Shown here: piece by piece, positions 22,040-32,299 of the stretch | How the letters are laid out: each line of letters opens with the position of its first letter | Numbering within the stretch: the stretch's first letter is position 1 | Assembly (NCBI GenBank): GCA_020796225.1 | Contig: CM036759.1 | Coordinates: 64,884,590-64,948,589 of the forward strand | Source of the DNA: Arion vulgaris | Taxonomy: Eukaryota; Mollusca; Gastropoda; Stylommatophora; Arionidae | Reading direction: 5' to 3' | Length of the DNA stretch: 64,000 bases | Made by a program: the position numbers and the translations under genes | The notes under the pieces: model-generated | The model's input: only the letters and a program-made list of their open reading frames with translations | Database searches by the model: none | What the model was told of the DNA's origin: nothing

Positions 22040-22510
22040 TCAGAAAACTCATAGCTCGCCACCCGAGGAAGATGTTGCACCGCACAAGGAGGAACTCATG
22101 AAGCGACTCCATGAGAAGGGAGTTGGAGATAGAAAGCAAGAAAACTCATAGCTCGCCACCCGAGGAAGATGTTGGACCGCGCAAGGAGGAACTCATGAAG
22201 CGACCAGAAGAAGGAGTTGGAGATAGAAAGCAAGAAAACTCATAGCTCGCACCCAAGGAAGATGTTGGACCGCGCAAGGAGGAACTCATGAAGCGACCAG
22301 AGAGAAGGAGTTGGAGATAAAAGCAAGAAAACTCATGCTCGCCACCCAAGGAAGATGTTGGACCGCAAGGAGGAACTCATGAAGCGACTCCATGAAGGAG
22401 TTGGAGATAGAAGCAAGAAAACTCATAGCTCGCCACCCAAGGAAGATGTTGGACCGCGCAAGGAGGAACTCATGAAGCGACTCCATGAGAAGGGAGTTGG
22501 AGATAGAAAG
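22040..22510. repeat. About 90-bp array in the L-G LINE tail
   Basis: Five copies with 'gaaaactcatagctcgccac', 'aagatgttggaccgcgcaag' and 'gaactcatgaagcgac'. The last copy continues into the L-G C-terminal coding block, so the unit is probably LINE sequence. Copies vary by small deletions. Confidence 0.9.
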
Positions 22511-22742
22511 CAAGAAAATGGGGAGTGAGTGGAGAGATCTGGAAAAGATGGTCTTGGATAGACGGGCCTGGAATGCCTTGCGGACGTATGCCTTCCTAGG
22601 GACGAAGGATGAAGAACAAAAGGAATATATTTATTCTTTAGCTTTGTTTTGTCTTTCGGCGTCAGGTCCAAAAAAGATGCACCTGCAGCGAGCATTCTTA
22701 TACGTTTTATACATGATGGAATTTAGTGTCTTGGATAGTTAG
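22511..22742 (+). mobile_element. L-G LINE C-terminus
   Basis: The plus frame encodes 'EWRDLEKMVLDRRAWNAL' then 'RTYAFLGTKDEEQ', like the WxxLxxxAxDRxxWR...R ending of LINE reverse transcriptases. It is a 3' fragment. Confidence 0.5.
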
Positions 22743-22849
22743 TCCGCAGAACCTTCGTTTACGTGGTCGTTTTCTGGGATGTTACTGTTGTATCTGAGTG
22801 CTAGTGTTCTTTATGGGTGACGTCTTGGAGTAACCTTGATCAAATGCTT

Positions 22850-23110
22850 ACTCTCACATTTGTAAAAATGTGGCTGCTACAGGTCTAAAAATATCCCAAA
22901 TCGTAAAGAAATGTGAGTGCTACAGGTCTAAAAATAGCCCAAATCGTAAAGAAATGTGAGTGCTACAGGCCTAAAAATATCCCAAATCGTAAAGAAATGT
23001 GGGTGCTACAGGCCCCAAAAATAGCCCAAATTAGAACAAAATTGTTGGTGCTTCACGCCGTAAACTATCTCAAATGGTAAAAAAATGTAGGTGCTGCAAG
23101 CCCAAAAATA
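22850..23110. repeat. 43-bp tandem repeat, five to six copies
   Basis: 'gaaatgtgagtgctacaggt' plus 'ctaaaaatagcccaaatcg'; the edge copies are diverged. Confidence 0.9.
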
Positions 23111-23474
23111 GCCCAAAATGTGTATTTTCCAAAAATGAGGCGTCCTGCTCCTGTTCTGCAACTTTTTTTCTTCGATTAGAAGTGGGATATCTAAATGGTT
23201 TTCTGAAAGTTGGAGATTTAAAGTTCCACTGCGTCAAAGCTATCACCACAACACAGTGTACAGGTTATGATTTATTTTGTAACCTACGACAGAATAAAAA
23301 CCGCGTACTTGACCTGGGTTTCTTGGACTGACATTCATATGTACCTGTCCTACATTCTGTAGAACAGAGCAGTCCCAAAGCAGTGCCCGCGGCGCCATGG
23401 CGTCTGTATTATATATTAATGGCGCCCTATTTTACTCCGCCGGTTTTAATGTTAATCTGATATTTTTTTTTAAT

Positions 23475-23905
23475 ATTTTATTTTGTGTTTCGAACACTAT
23501 CTTCCCACTTTGTCAAACTTGTTTTATTTTGTGTTTCGAACATGATCTTCCCACTTTGTCAAACTTGTTTTATTTTGTGTTTCGAACACTATCTTCCCAC
23601 TTTGTCAAACTTGTTTTATTTTGTGTTTCGAACATGATCTTCCCACTTTGTCAAACTTGTTTTATTTTGTGTTTCGAACATGATCTTCTAACTTTGTCAA
23701 ACTTGTTTTATTTTGTGTTTCGGACATGATCTTCCCACTTTGTCAAACTTGTTTTATTTTGTGTTTCGAACATAATCTTCTAACTTTGTCAAACTTGTTT
23801 TATTTTGTGTTTCGAACACTATCTTCCCACTTTGTCAAACTTGTTTTATTTTGTGTTTCGGACATGATCTTCCCACTTTGTCAAACTTGTTTTATTTTGT
23901 GACCA
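23475..23905. repeat. 46-bp tandem array
   Basis: Nine to ten copies of 'cttgttttattttgtgtttc' plus 'gaacatgatcttcccac' and 'tttgtcaaa', highly uniform. Confidence 0.95.
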
Positions 23906-24045
23906 TTCTACTGTCCCTTAACCTCAATCTTTACTTTTTCACTGTAGAAAGCTTCGACATTTATATATCTATATTAATATTATTGTTATTGTCATTATTA
24001 GTATTAATAGTATTACATATGTCATGCCCATGCGATACCTCGCAA

Positions 24046-24180
24046 ACTTCATAACCATCAGTCAGATGCCCTCGCTCGATATATACCATCAGTCAGATGC
24101 GCCTGTCGATATATACCATCAGTCAGATTCGCCTCGCTCGATATATACCCTCAGTCAGATGCACCTAGCTCGATATATAA
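24046..24180. repeat. 32-bp tandem repeat, four copies
   Basis: 'accatcagtcagatgcgcc' plus 'tcgctcgatatat'. A related single copy is seen at about 50,495-50,525, again near a hAT-like end. Confidence 0.85.
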
Positions 24181-24295
24181 AACGTTGGACGAGTACTTAT
24201 CTGTAGAGTTTGATATATGAAAACGTTGGACAGTACTTATCTATAGAGTTTGAATGATCTAAAGGCAGAGAATTGACTTTATTGCAACGGGTTTT

Positions 24296-24512
24296 ACTGA
24301 ATACGGTTCGGTCCCACAACACCGAAATGTCACGTCATCTGCTGAGAGAAGTGCACAAAGCACAAACTCCGTAGCTCCGGCAACAATCTTAAGGATCTCC
24401 TGAAAAAATGCACTTATTAATAGATCGGTACGGTCGAAATTCTAATCCACGACTTTCGGATTGCAATTCAACGGCGTAAACCACTTGGCCACAGAGATCC
24501 CACAGAGGCGAT
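24296..24512 (-). mobile_element. SINE-4, minus
   Basis: 'gttttactgaatacggttcg' (3' end), 'cgtagctccggcaacaatc' and the reverse head 'gcgtaaaccacttggccac'. Confidence 0.75.
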
Positions 24513-24535
24513 GATATGTCGTGTAATATAGCGCC

Positions 24536-24607
24536 TCTCACAGAACCTTGTATATCGCAGTGTTACTATTCTTTGCTCCCCTTATGAGCCCCGACAACAC
24601 ACCGGTG
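24536..24607 (-). mobile_element. SINE-1a, 5' end only
   Basis: 'ctttgctccccttatgagcc' and 'ccgacaacacaccggtg', the reverse of the SINE-1a start. Confidence 0.65.
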
Positions 24608-25010
24608 TCTTACATATATCAAAAGTAGAATTTAACAAATAAATTAAGTTGAGATATATATATTGAGGAAAAAACCTGCGTCCATTACTAACTTTGAGAT
24701 GATACCGTAAAGGTGAAAGGTCACACACAGCCCTTTGCAATAGTTATAGATGCAGGTTGACTTGTAAACGCAAAAATGTCACTGGGAGCCAGGCTGTGAG
24801 CACCTACGGGAGCATCTGTATGTCATCATTTTCCATGGGTGTTGTAACTATTTTTGCCTTCTCCAGGTGTAAGAAGTATCCGGTATATCTAGTCAATGCA
24901 GCTTCTCTGCTTAATTTCAGTACTGTTTTCATTACAACTTATTGACATTTGCTGGTAGGGCTGTTGCTGTTGGGACTGTTGCTGTTGGGGCTGTTTCTGT
25001 TGCAGAATTT
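24608..25010. other. No gene; short ctgttg microsatellite
   Basis: Contains 'gctgttgctgttgggactg' type repeats at 24,958-25,005. A 62-codon frame at 24,757-24,945 has no domain. Confidence 0.5.
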
Positions 25011-25011
25011 C

Positions 25012-25272
25012 GCCCGTTGGTTGCCGAGATCGCAACGGGAGCAAAGAATAGTAACACTGCGACCAACAAGGCATATCGTAAGAGGAGATTGAAGTAGGGG
25101 CCTAGGAAGCTACCTAATAAATAAAAAGCGTCGTAAAAATCGGATGCGCAGTTCTACTTGTAGGCGTATAACTAGCACACCGTACAATCACTCTTAGACT
25201 CAGATCACACACAAATCACAAAGAGTTGTTTAACAAGTGATTGATACGGAGCGTTGAAAGAAGAAGAAGCTG
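25012..25272 (+). mobile_element. SINE-1a, near full length
   Basis: 'gggagcaaagaatagtaac', 'gcatatcgtaagaggagatt', 'gttgtttaacaagtgattg' and a 'gaaagaagaagaagc' tail. It separates the LINE fragment on its right from upstream DNA. Confidence 0.85.
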
Positions 25273-25692
25273 CAAGTCTCCAATGTTGACACTTGTAGCA
25301 CACATTTGCGATGAAGATCGTATTGTATAAGGCTCATTTTGTGTGTAAATATAGATACCTGTTTGCAATTGAGTACCTTTGTCATTTGGCCGATGATTTG
25401 GTTTGCTTTGTTGTAACTTTGCTCTATTTCGATGTTGTTTCTCCTATCTGCTGTTAACAAGCTTCCCAAATACGTCAAGTTTTTCACTTGTTTTTGGTTC
25501 GCTAATGTAGGGAATGCTAACCCAAAAATATGCTTGCAGAAAACGGATACAGCAGGCGGTAAGGCGCATAACATGGTGCAACGACCCCTCACAATGTCTC
25601 AGCTCTTGGTTCGCTAATGAAGATATTTGTTTTGTTTTCTTCTCTTGATGTTGTCATAACCTTCATCTTATCAAAGTTAATTTCCATGTAGT
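25273..25692 (-). mobile_element. LINE reverse-transcriptase fragment
   Basis: Minus strand encodes 'KMKVMTTSREENK' (the post-catalytic KTKVM-type motif), then, in another frame, 'QKQVKNLTYLGSLLTAD' and 'SYNKANQIIGQMTKVL'. These are consecutive palm/thumb motifs, so it is one decayed copy with a frameshift. Confidence 0.75.
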
Positions 25693-25764
25693 AATCTATA
25701 CACGCCAAATATGTGATGCCTACGACAAGTTACAAATAACATCATAAAAGACAGCGTCACCAAC

Positions 25765-26012
25765 ATCAGCATGAGAAAGAAAGTTGGCACAGAACCTTGA
25801 TTGAATTACATTGAGAAACAAAGTCACCAACATCAGCATAAGAAAGAAAGTTGGCACAGAACCTTTCTTGAATTACATTGAGAAACAAAGTCACCAGCAT
25901 CAGCATAAGAAAGAAAGTTGGCACAGAACCTTGTTTGAATTACATTGAGAAACAGAGTCACCAGCATCAGCATAAGAAAGTTGGCACAGAACCTTGCTTG
26001 AATTACATTGAG
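25765..26012. repeat. 66-bp array inside the L-A LINE
   Basis: About four copies of 'aagaaagttggcacagaacc' plus 'gaattacattgagaaac' and 'aaagtcaccaacatcagc'. The unit encodes 'KKVGTEPCLNYIEKQ', which is L-A coding sequence: the same block is present once at 43,420-43,470. Confidence 0.9.
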
Positions 26013-26262
26013 AAACAAAGAATGAAGTGGTTTGGCCACTTAATAAGAATGCATCCAAACTTCACAGTATACAGAGTCTTCTACAACAGAACATCAGGAA
26101 TGAAGGTGAGAGAAATACCACGAAAAAAAAAGAATAGATGGCATGGCCGAATCCTGTCAAAAAGCAAAATAACAATCACCCAAGCCACCAGAACAGCACA
26201 AGACAACAACAGAAAACCACGACACTGGGCAACAACCCGGTAGCAGTGTGAGAACACTGTGC
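26012..26262 (+). mobile_element. L-A LINE C-terminus and 3' end
   Basis: Encodes 'RMKWFGHLIRMHPNFTVYRV' and finishes 'TAQDNNRKPRHWATTR' before a stop. The end of the frame lies in the L-A 3' terminal repeat 'actgggcaacaacccgg'. One frameshift separates the array part from the C-terminus. Confidence 0.85.
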
Positions 26263-26265
26263 AAC

Positions 26266-26386
26266 AACACGGTGTGGTTTTCTGTGTGTGTCTTACGTTG
26301 CTCTAGTGGCTTGAGTGAAAATTATTGTTGCTTTCTGACACGATTCTGCTATACCATCTAACCATCTTTCGTGGTCTCCTAAATGC
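26266..26386 (-). mobile_element. L-A LINE 3' fragment, tail-to-tail with the previous copy
   Basis: 'ttgctctagtggcttgagtg' and 'ctgctataccatctaacc' are the reverse of the same C-terminal region. The two L-A copies meet at their 3' ends, giving an inverted pair. Confidence 0.75.
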
Positions 26387-26387
26387 T

Positions 26388-26440
26388 TTGTAGGTTGCAG
26401 TGTTATTATTATTTGCTCCCCTTGCAAGCTCCAGCAACAA
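26388..26440 (-). mobile_element. SINE-1a, 5' fragment
   Basis: 'gctttgtaggttgcagtg' and 'tttgctccccttgcaagc', truncated on both sides. Confidence 0.55.
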
Positions 26441-26931
26441 ATTGGCTGCTATACTTTCTAATTTAGAACGACGAGCTTTGTTAAGCATTGCATCTTACAA
26501 TTTGACCTTTGATATTAACATTTTCTTACGCGCATGGCAACGATATACCTCTAGCGTTGCTCCCTTGTGAGTTTAATATCTAACTTGTGTCTGTCTTCTG
26601 TTGTTGTCTTTTATGCAACATCTTTTACCAATGTGATGAATACAACACCAGGTATATGCAACATAGCAATAAAATTAGGCAGGTAATTCAAGGCCAAGTT
26701 TATGTCAGCATGACCTGATCGAATACCTTTTTTTTTGGTTGAGCGCACGTAAGCACTCGCTCTTAAAATTGCGCTCTCAGAAGTTTCTGGTTCGTTCTTG
26801 AAAAGTATAACAAATTTACGTACCATCACCTGAAACTTGGACCCACATATTTCATATTTATTTAACCGCTGAATTTCTTTGCCATTTTGTGTTATTTTTC
26901 TTTTGGGTGGAGTCATGGGCGTGATAGTGTT
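26441..26931. other. No gene seen
   Basis: No array, SINE or RT motif was recognised. The minus-strand frame 26,611-27,165 is open partly through this region but its repeated part is the following array. Confidence 0.45.
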
Positions 26932-27165
26932 CATAAGAATGAAAGCGTGAGAAGGGGGTCTCAGTGCCGCATATGTTACCTGCTCGCACCTCAGAATGAA
27001 AGCATGAGAAGGGGGTCTCAGTGCCACATATGTTACCTGCTCGCACCTCAGAATGAAAGCATGAGAATGGGTCTCAGTGCCAACATATGTTACCTGCTCG
27101 CACCTCAGAATGAAAGCATGAGAAGGGGGTCTCAGTGCCACATATGTTACCTGCTCGCACTTCAT
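26932..27165. repeat. 57-bp array containing the SINE-2 head
   Basis: Four copies; each contains 'gtctcagtgccacatatg' and 'ttacctgctcgcacctcag', which align with the SINE-2 head 'gtctctgtggcctagagg' and 'ttaggtgctcgc'. The last unit reads directly into the SINE-2 body. Confidence 0.9.
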
Positions 27166-27552
27166 TCCAAAGTACTCAGTTCACTCCCTCGTGGAGCCAT
27201 CGAGATATTTTCCAGAGATCCCTGATCTCAGTTTATGTTATATCAAGTTCCTAGTCTTATCGGAGACGGACGATAAAATGTAGATCTGTGTTCAAGTTGA
27301 ATGCGTAAAAGAACCCTTTGCAGTTCAAAATAAAGAAGAACAGACTGGAAAGCCCCTGCACGTGCTAAATTCATTCGCAAAAAAAAAATAGAAAATACAT
27401 TTCTTTTAAATATTGTCATCATCTTCTAAATGACATCGGGGACACTCGCCGTTGCTACGATGTTCGTGCACTCCCGCTGAGATCTTCTTGTGTAAGAAAG
27501 AGAACGGAGCACAAATGTTTATTCACTAAAGTGCAATGATGATGATCATATC
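27166..27552 (+). mobile_element. SINE-2 downstream of its own head array
   Basis: 'ccaaagtactcagttcactc' (B-box region), 'ccagagatccctgatctcag', 'cggagacggacgataaaatg' and 'gagatcttcttgtgtaag'. The tail is short: 'gatgatcatatcaatt'. Confidence 0.85.
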
Positions 27553-28545
27553 AATTAATTCTTCTTCTTCTGCTATCAACTTCTTCCATGCAACTACTCC
27601 GGTATGTGTCATAAACAGTGCGGTGCTCTTGAGGTCTTCAGCGTCCCCCATAGTTGGTTTCTGTTGGCCATATTTCCATTCTCACACTGCTCAGGCTGGG
27701 GCAGTCTTGCAGGATGTGCTCTGGGTACTGTATTGGTGCTCCACGGGTGCAGGTGCTCCGCGGTGTTGTTCCACGCTCTCTTTGATACTTTGCCGAATGT
27801 AATAACCGCACTACTTTTTCTAGTATTGATTTCTTCATCAAGAAAAAAGCTGGCAGTGACTATGGACAAAAGAAAGCAGAATTTTGGAACTGGTGTTAGA
27901 TGGTTACCATTTAAACAAAAGAAAGCAGAATTTTGGAACTGGTGTTAGATGGTTACCATTTAAACAAAAGAAAGCAGAATTTTGGAACTGGTGTTAGATG
28001 GTTACCATTTAAACAAAAGAAAGCAGAATTTTGGAACTGGTGTTAGATGGTTACCATTTAAACAAAAGAAAGCAGAATTTTGGAACTGGTGTTAGATGGT
28101 TACCATTTAAACAAAAGAAAGCAGAATTTTGGAACTGGTGTTAGATGGTTACCATTTAAACAAAAGAAAGCAGAATTTTGGAACTGGTGTTAGATGGTTA
28201 CCATTTAAAGTGATATTTGTTGATGTGTTGTTTTCCTGACATCAAACCATTGTTTTGGTGACACTTATAGTCAGAGAAAATATGTTGCACGCCCTGGCCA
28301 AATTATTGATTAGACATTGCAGTGTAGTCTCACTTTGTGCAACTACGGCAGCATCGTCAGTGAAGATGAGTTTCTTGAGTAGAATTTCTGTTTCTCTTAA
28401 GCGAGCCAAGTTGAAGAGTGAACCATCAGATCTAGAGCCAATGAAAACAACCCCAACAGTATCCTCGAAAGCATGATATATCAAGACTGCGAATAAAATG
28501 CCAAAGAGAGTGGTATCAAGAACGTAGCCACGTATATATGACACC
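27553..28545 (-). mobile_element. L-J LINE: RT core, array, and C-terminal Cys motif
   Basis: Read leftward on the minus strand it holds 'VLDTTLFGILFAVLIYHAF' (RT box B region), 'LKKLIFTDDAAVVAQSE' (the FxDDA catalytic box, with T in place of the usual A), 'RACNIFSLTISVTKTMV', then a 49-bp array, then 'TFGKVSKRAWNN' and, in another frame, 'YPEHILQDCPSLSSVRMEI', the C-terminal H-x-L-x-x-C-P block. Part of the thumb is missing and frames shift, so it is dead. It was later cut at 28,545 by a hAT element. Confidence 0.85.
27866..28208. repeat. 49-bp array inside the L-J RT
   Basis: Seven practically identical copies of 'caaaagaaagcagaattttg' plus 'gaactggtgttagatgg' and 'ttaccatttaaa'. Uniformity suggests a recent expansion in an otherwise decayed element. 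Confidence 0.97.
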
Positions 28546-29203
28546 CATTAAGGGCCAGTGAAACTGAGACTCCCCAAAAATAATGTGTAACGTGTATTTA
28601 TTATTTGATAAATTATTTATTCATAATTAATACTTTTAACGTGGTACTGATTAGCTTTGAAAGTTGAATATATAACGCTAAAATATCATATACAGTCTGA
28701 GATACAGCGTATTTCCTCCTTAATTAGTATACTTCCAGCGCATTTCTAGCGCACTATTTTTTTGGGCCAGTAGAAATGTGGTCTATTTAAACCGTCTGTT
28801 AACATAGCGACCTCTGACCTCTCTCTCGACTGATTATTTAGCACAGCTAAATATGTGATTTTCATTCATTCAGTATAGAAATTCTTACGTGGCTAATCCA
28901 GTGCACAGTTAAACAGTGTTATTGTGCTAACAATTAGTCAGGGTGCGTTAAAATCGAATGATATATAGAAATAATAGAAAATAATAACAATAATTAGCTA
29001 ACCATCAAATAATAGTATTAACTAATTGCCCGCTCCATCATTCTACATCTGTGTACGACAATGTACGTTCTAGTAAAGGAAGGATAACTTCCTGGAATAG
29101 ACAAATAATAGTAAATACTAAAATATAACCTAACCCAAAATCATGATTTTCCCAAAATATTTTCCTAGCCCCACCAATGAAAAATGATGACGAGCCGCCA
29201 CTG
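28546..29203 (-). mobile_element. hAT-like element, longer relative of the MITE at 31,478
   Basis: The right end reads 'gacgagccgccactg' and the left part 'aaataatgtgtaacgtgtat' is the reverse of MITE sequence. Flanks 'atgacacc' and 'ataacacc' match at 7 of 8 positions, consistent with a hAT target duplication. The left terminal repeat is eroded. The AT-rich interior has no reading frame. Confidence 0.65.
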
Positions 29204-29371
29204 ATAACACCTGTTGATTTTCACTTTTTAGAAAAACGATGGAAACCAAGATTTGACAAAACTTGAGTAAATGAACGAAATATAATCTGGTGAACCTCAT
29301 CTTCCTGCCATTAGAGATGTTCCCGTGTGTAGATGTTAGAACTAACTTTTGCATGTACTTTAACAAAATCT

Positions 29372-29882
29372 ACCCTAGGGTTTGCCTATATTTGTGTAGG
29401 AAAAGTCTGTCCCTTCTTAGGGTTTGCCTATATTTGTGTAGGAAAAGTCTGTCCCTTCCTAGGGTTTGCAGATATTAGTGTAGGAAAAGTCTGTCTCTTC
29501 CTAGGGTTTGCAGATATCAGTGTACGAAAAGTCTGTCCCTTCCTAGGGTTTGCAGATATTAGTGTACGAAAGGTATGTCCCTTCCTAGGGTTTGCAGATA
29601 TTAGTGAACGAAAAGTCTGTCTCTTCCTAGGGTTTGCAGATATTAGTGTAGAAACGTCTGTCTCTTCCTAGGGTTTGCAGATATCAGTGTACGAAAAGTC
29701 TGTCCCTTCCTAGGGTTTGCAGATATTAGTGAACGAAAAGTATGTCCCTTCCTAGGGTTTGCAGATATTAGTGTAGGAAAAGTCTGTCCCTTCCTAGGGT
29801 TTGCAGATATTAGTGTAGGAAAAGTCTGTCCCTTCCTAGGGTTTGCAGATATTAGTGTAGGAAAGGTATGTCCCTTCCTATT
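29372..29882. repeat. 42-bp tandem array
   Basis: About 12 copies of 'cagatattagtgtaggaaaa' plus 'gtctgtcccttcctagggtt' and 'tg'. The period is a multiple of three, so long frames result; no gene is inferred. Confidence 0.95.
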
Positions 29883-29914
29883 TTTAGATTTAAGTGTACG
29901 GGTTGTAGAATGAT

Positions 29915-30245
29915 CAAGATGTTGATGCTGTTGCTGATGATGGGGATGCTCATGTAGATGATGATGCTGAGGATGATGTAGATGATTGTGGAGATCATGA
30001 TGATAATGTATGATGATTATGGAGAACATGATGATGATGTAGGATGATGCTGATGTTGATGATGGTGCTCATGTAGATAATGATGCTGATGATGATGTAT
30101 ATGATTATGGAGATCATGATGATGATGTAGGATGATGCTGATGATGATGTAGGATGATGCTGATGATGATGTAGGATGATGCTGATGATGATATAGGATG
30201 ATGATGATGTAGGATGATGCTGATGATGATGTAGATAATGATGCT
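29915..30245. repeat. gat/gct-rich compound microsatellite
   Basis: 'gatgatgctgatgatgatg' interleaved with 'tagatgattgtgg' words; ends in a (ttc)n run that starts the next LINE. Confidence 0.9.
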
Positions 30246-30645
30246 TCTTCTTCTCCTTCTTCTTCTGCGAACGCCAGCTGTCAATTCAGGCGGTAGTCAT
30301 GACGTTTGATATTGCGCTTTTGACACGTGAGGCCTACTTACCGTTTTACCAGTGTCCCTCACCATGCGGTCAGTCTTCGCCGTGCGCCAGGGATTCCCAG
30401 CACGTGGTGTCTATATCGAAGCATTTTAGAGACACTTCAAGAGATTATTTAAAGCGTTTCTTCTGTCCACCAACTGAACGTCTGCCCCTTCAAGCTCGCC
30501 ATAAATCAACTGTTTTGGGATGCGTTTATCCGGCATCCGAGCAACTTGACCGGTCCATCTCACTTAGGCCTTCTGCAACAGGGTGTTGACGCTTGGGATC
30601 TTTGCTCTTATGAGGACTTCGGTATCTGAAATTTTGTCCTCGTGC
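30246..30645 (-). mobile_element. L-D LINE C-terminus
   Basis: Minus-strand pieces 'DKISDTEVLIRAKIPSVNT', 'VRWTGQVARMPDKRIPKQL' and 'IYGELE' are the RW-GH-RMPDxRxPKQLxxGEL signature, with shifts afterwards. The 3' end has a gaa-rich tail. Confidence 0.75.
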
Positions 30646-30654
30646 CATTAATAC

Positions 30655-30838
30655 AGTATTTATGATCAAGTAGCTTGTCCTTACCGGAACCTGGCCCCAA
30701 TAACAGCAGTCGTGAAAACTCTTCTGTTATGTGCAAGTTGACCGGCGTCAGCAGCGGTCATTCTCAGATCGTCAATGACATCTTGCACACATCGTCGTCT
30801 TCTATGTCTCCCTCTCATTCTTCCTCCAGGTACCTCTT
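30655..30838 (-). mobile_element. L-E LINE 3' terminus
   Basis: 'ccttaccggaacctggccc' and 'ttgaccggcgtcagcagcgg' are the reverse of the L-E end also seen on the plus strand at 32,807. Confidence 0.65.
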
Positions 30839-31172
30839 TAGCCTGTTACGCCCTTGGCGTTTAGGGCAGCAACAAACGTACACCATTCTTCCCTGTTCAT
30901 GGCCTTCCTCTGTATTGTGTTCCAGCTATGATTCATTTCCTTCAGCTCTTGCTCTATCGTTCTCCTCCAGGTCGTCTTGGGTCTTCCACGCTTTCGCCTA
31001 CCCTCTGGAGTCCATCTCAGTGCAGTTTTCGTGTCGGAGCCAGTCTCCATGCGCATCACATGTCCAATCCATCTCCATGGTCGTCTTCGGATGATAGTGC
31101 CCATATTCTCTTGTTGGCATCGTGCAAGCAATTCTTGATTCGAGATAGTAGTCGGTCAGTACACGTCCAGGT
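30839..31172 (-). mobile_element. L-K LINE C-terminus
   Basis: An open minus frame encodes 'RRRPWRWIGHVMRMETGSD', 'ALRWTPEGRRKRGRPKTTW', and 'NREEWCTFVAALNAKGVTG' with a stop. This is the standard C-terminus of many invertebrate endonuclease-RT LINEs and is the least damaged LINE tail in the window. Confidence 0.88.
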
Positions 31173-31440
31173 ACCATTCCCTCCAAAATTATATTCTTAG
31201 GCACTGATGTTGTTTGATATGTCCGAAATATTTAATTTTCCTTGATTTTATGTTCTTTAATATCTACCTATCTTTAATATCAAACTGTTGCAGAACAGAA
31301 GCATTTGTTCTTTTCTCTATCCATGATATTCTAAGTACTCTTCTGTAGCATTTGCATTCAAAGACATTAATGATATTCTCTGTCGCTTTGTCAATGTTCC
31401 ATGTCTAACAACTATATGTTGTCAAGGAAAAAACGCAGGC
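31173..31440 (-). mobile_element. L-L LINE thumb/C-terminal fragment
   Basis: Minus-strand pieces 'ECKCYRRVLRISWIEKRTN' and 'SRKIKYFGHIKQHQCL' followed by 'ILEGMVPG' are the WxxKxTNxxVL and KxxFGH motifs of a different LINE. Two frameshifts are visible. Confidence 0.7.
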
Positions 31441-31477
31441 TCTTAAACACTAGATTTTTGTTCTACATGACTACTAC

Positions 31478-31645
31478 CAGTGGCGGCTCGTGATCGTTTT
31501 TTTTGGTGGGGCCAGACACACATTTTCGGGAAAAATCATGGTTTTGGGTTAGGTTATATTTTAATCCATTAAATAATAAATACACGTTACACATTATTTT
31601 TGGTGGGGCCCGATCCCTCTGGTCCTTAACGACGAGCCGCCACTG
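31478..31645 (+). mobile_element. hAT MITE with 8-bp target duplication
   Basis: Terminal inverted repeats 'cagtggcggctcgtgatcg' and 'gacgagccgccactg', flanked by 'actactac' and 'attactac' (7/8). At 168 bp it looks like an internal-deletion derivative of the element at 28,546-29,203, sharing 'gttttgggttaggttatatt' and 'aataaatacacgttacaca'. Confidence 0.85.
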
Positions 31646-31664
31646 ATTACTACAATGTTATTAC

Positions 31665-31735
31665 TACAGCTATTTGTACCCACAACCTTCAGTACGACAG
31701 ACAAACGTCTTACCCACTATCTCCTATACCATTAG
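31665..31735 (-). mobile_element. SINE-4 head fragment, minus
   Basis: 'acccacaaccttcagtacg' and 'aaacgtcttacccactat' are the reverse B-box and A-box regions of SINE-4. Confidence 0.55.
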
Positions 31736-31874
31736 AGATATATTCTTCATGTGTAGATGATAGCTGTTCTCTTTCAGACAATGCTCGGTCGATGAAGAAA
31801 AGTCGGTTATAGTAATTGCATGACTGTACTCTAAATGCTACTTTTAAAATATATATATATATATATATATATGG

Positions 31875-32258
31875 TCTTTTTCTTTTTACAGACTGTCAAT
31901 TGGCAAGTGTTTTTCTGTGACAACTTCTGAGTTTTCGTTTGTCTCTCTTGTCTTTCAGCTCTTCCCAAAGTCTCTCTTCAAAAGATTCTGTATCTTTGCG
32001 TAATGTTGTTTTCTATATATCTCGACAATCAGCTAGTTTTTCCCATTTGCTGGGATCGATAAAAAAAAGTTATTCATTGAGGCCTTGCAGACATCTTTAT
32101 ATCTGAGCAGGGGTCTGCCTTGGTGCCTCTTCCCCTCCGAAAGTTCACAGAACAACATTTGTTGTTGTATGCGACAATTTTCCATTCTTCTCACATGTTC
32201 AAGCCAGTCTTCTACTGCTGAGCATTCCCATGACGGAAGGCAAGTTTGCACGTTGCAG
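31875..32258 (-). mobile_element. L-D-type LINE C-terminus
   Basis: Encodes 'LEHVRRMENCRIQQQMLFC' and 'ELSEGKRHQGRPLLRYKDVC', again the GEL-x-G-x-R-x-x-GRP signature but a different family from 30,246. A (at)n run borders its 3' end. Confidence 0.78.
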
Positions 32259-32299
32259 TACTCACTTATATAACAAGACTAACAACTACAGATGATGCA

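Larger units (their letters stand above)
23366..24240. mobile_element. Candidate hAT-like element housing two arrays
   Basis: The left end 'gcagtcccaaagcagtgccc' and right end 'aaaacgttggacagtac' resemble terminal inverted repeats of hAT elements whose ends contain 'gtccaa' words. Similar ends are found singly at 19,930 and 50,535. The interior is mainly a 46-bp and a 32-bp array and no transposase remains. Confidence 0.4.

Noticed and set aside
30675..31094. 139-codon plus frame
   Set aside because: Antisense to the L-E and L-K LINE tails; the minus strand has the RWxGH and GRPKTTW motifs.
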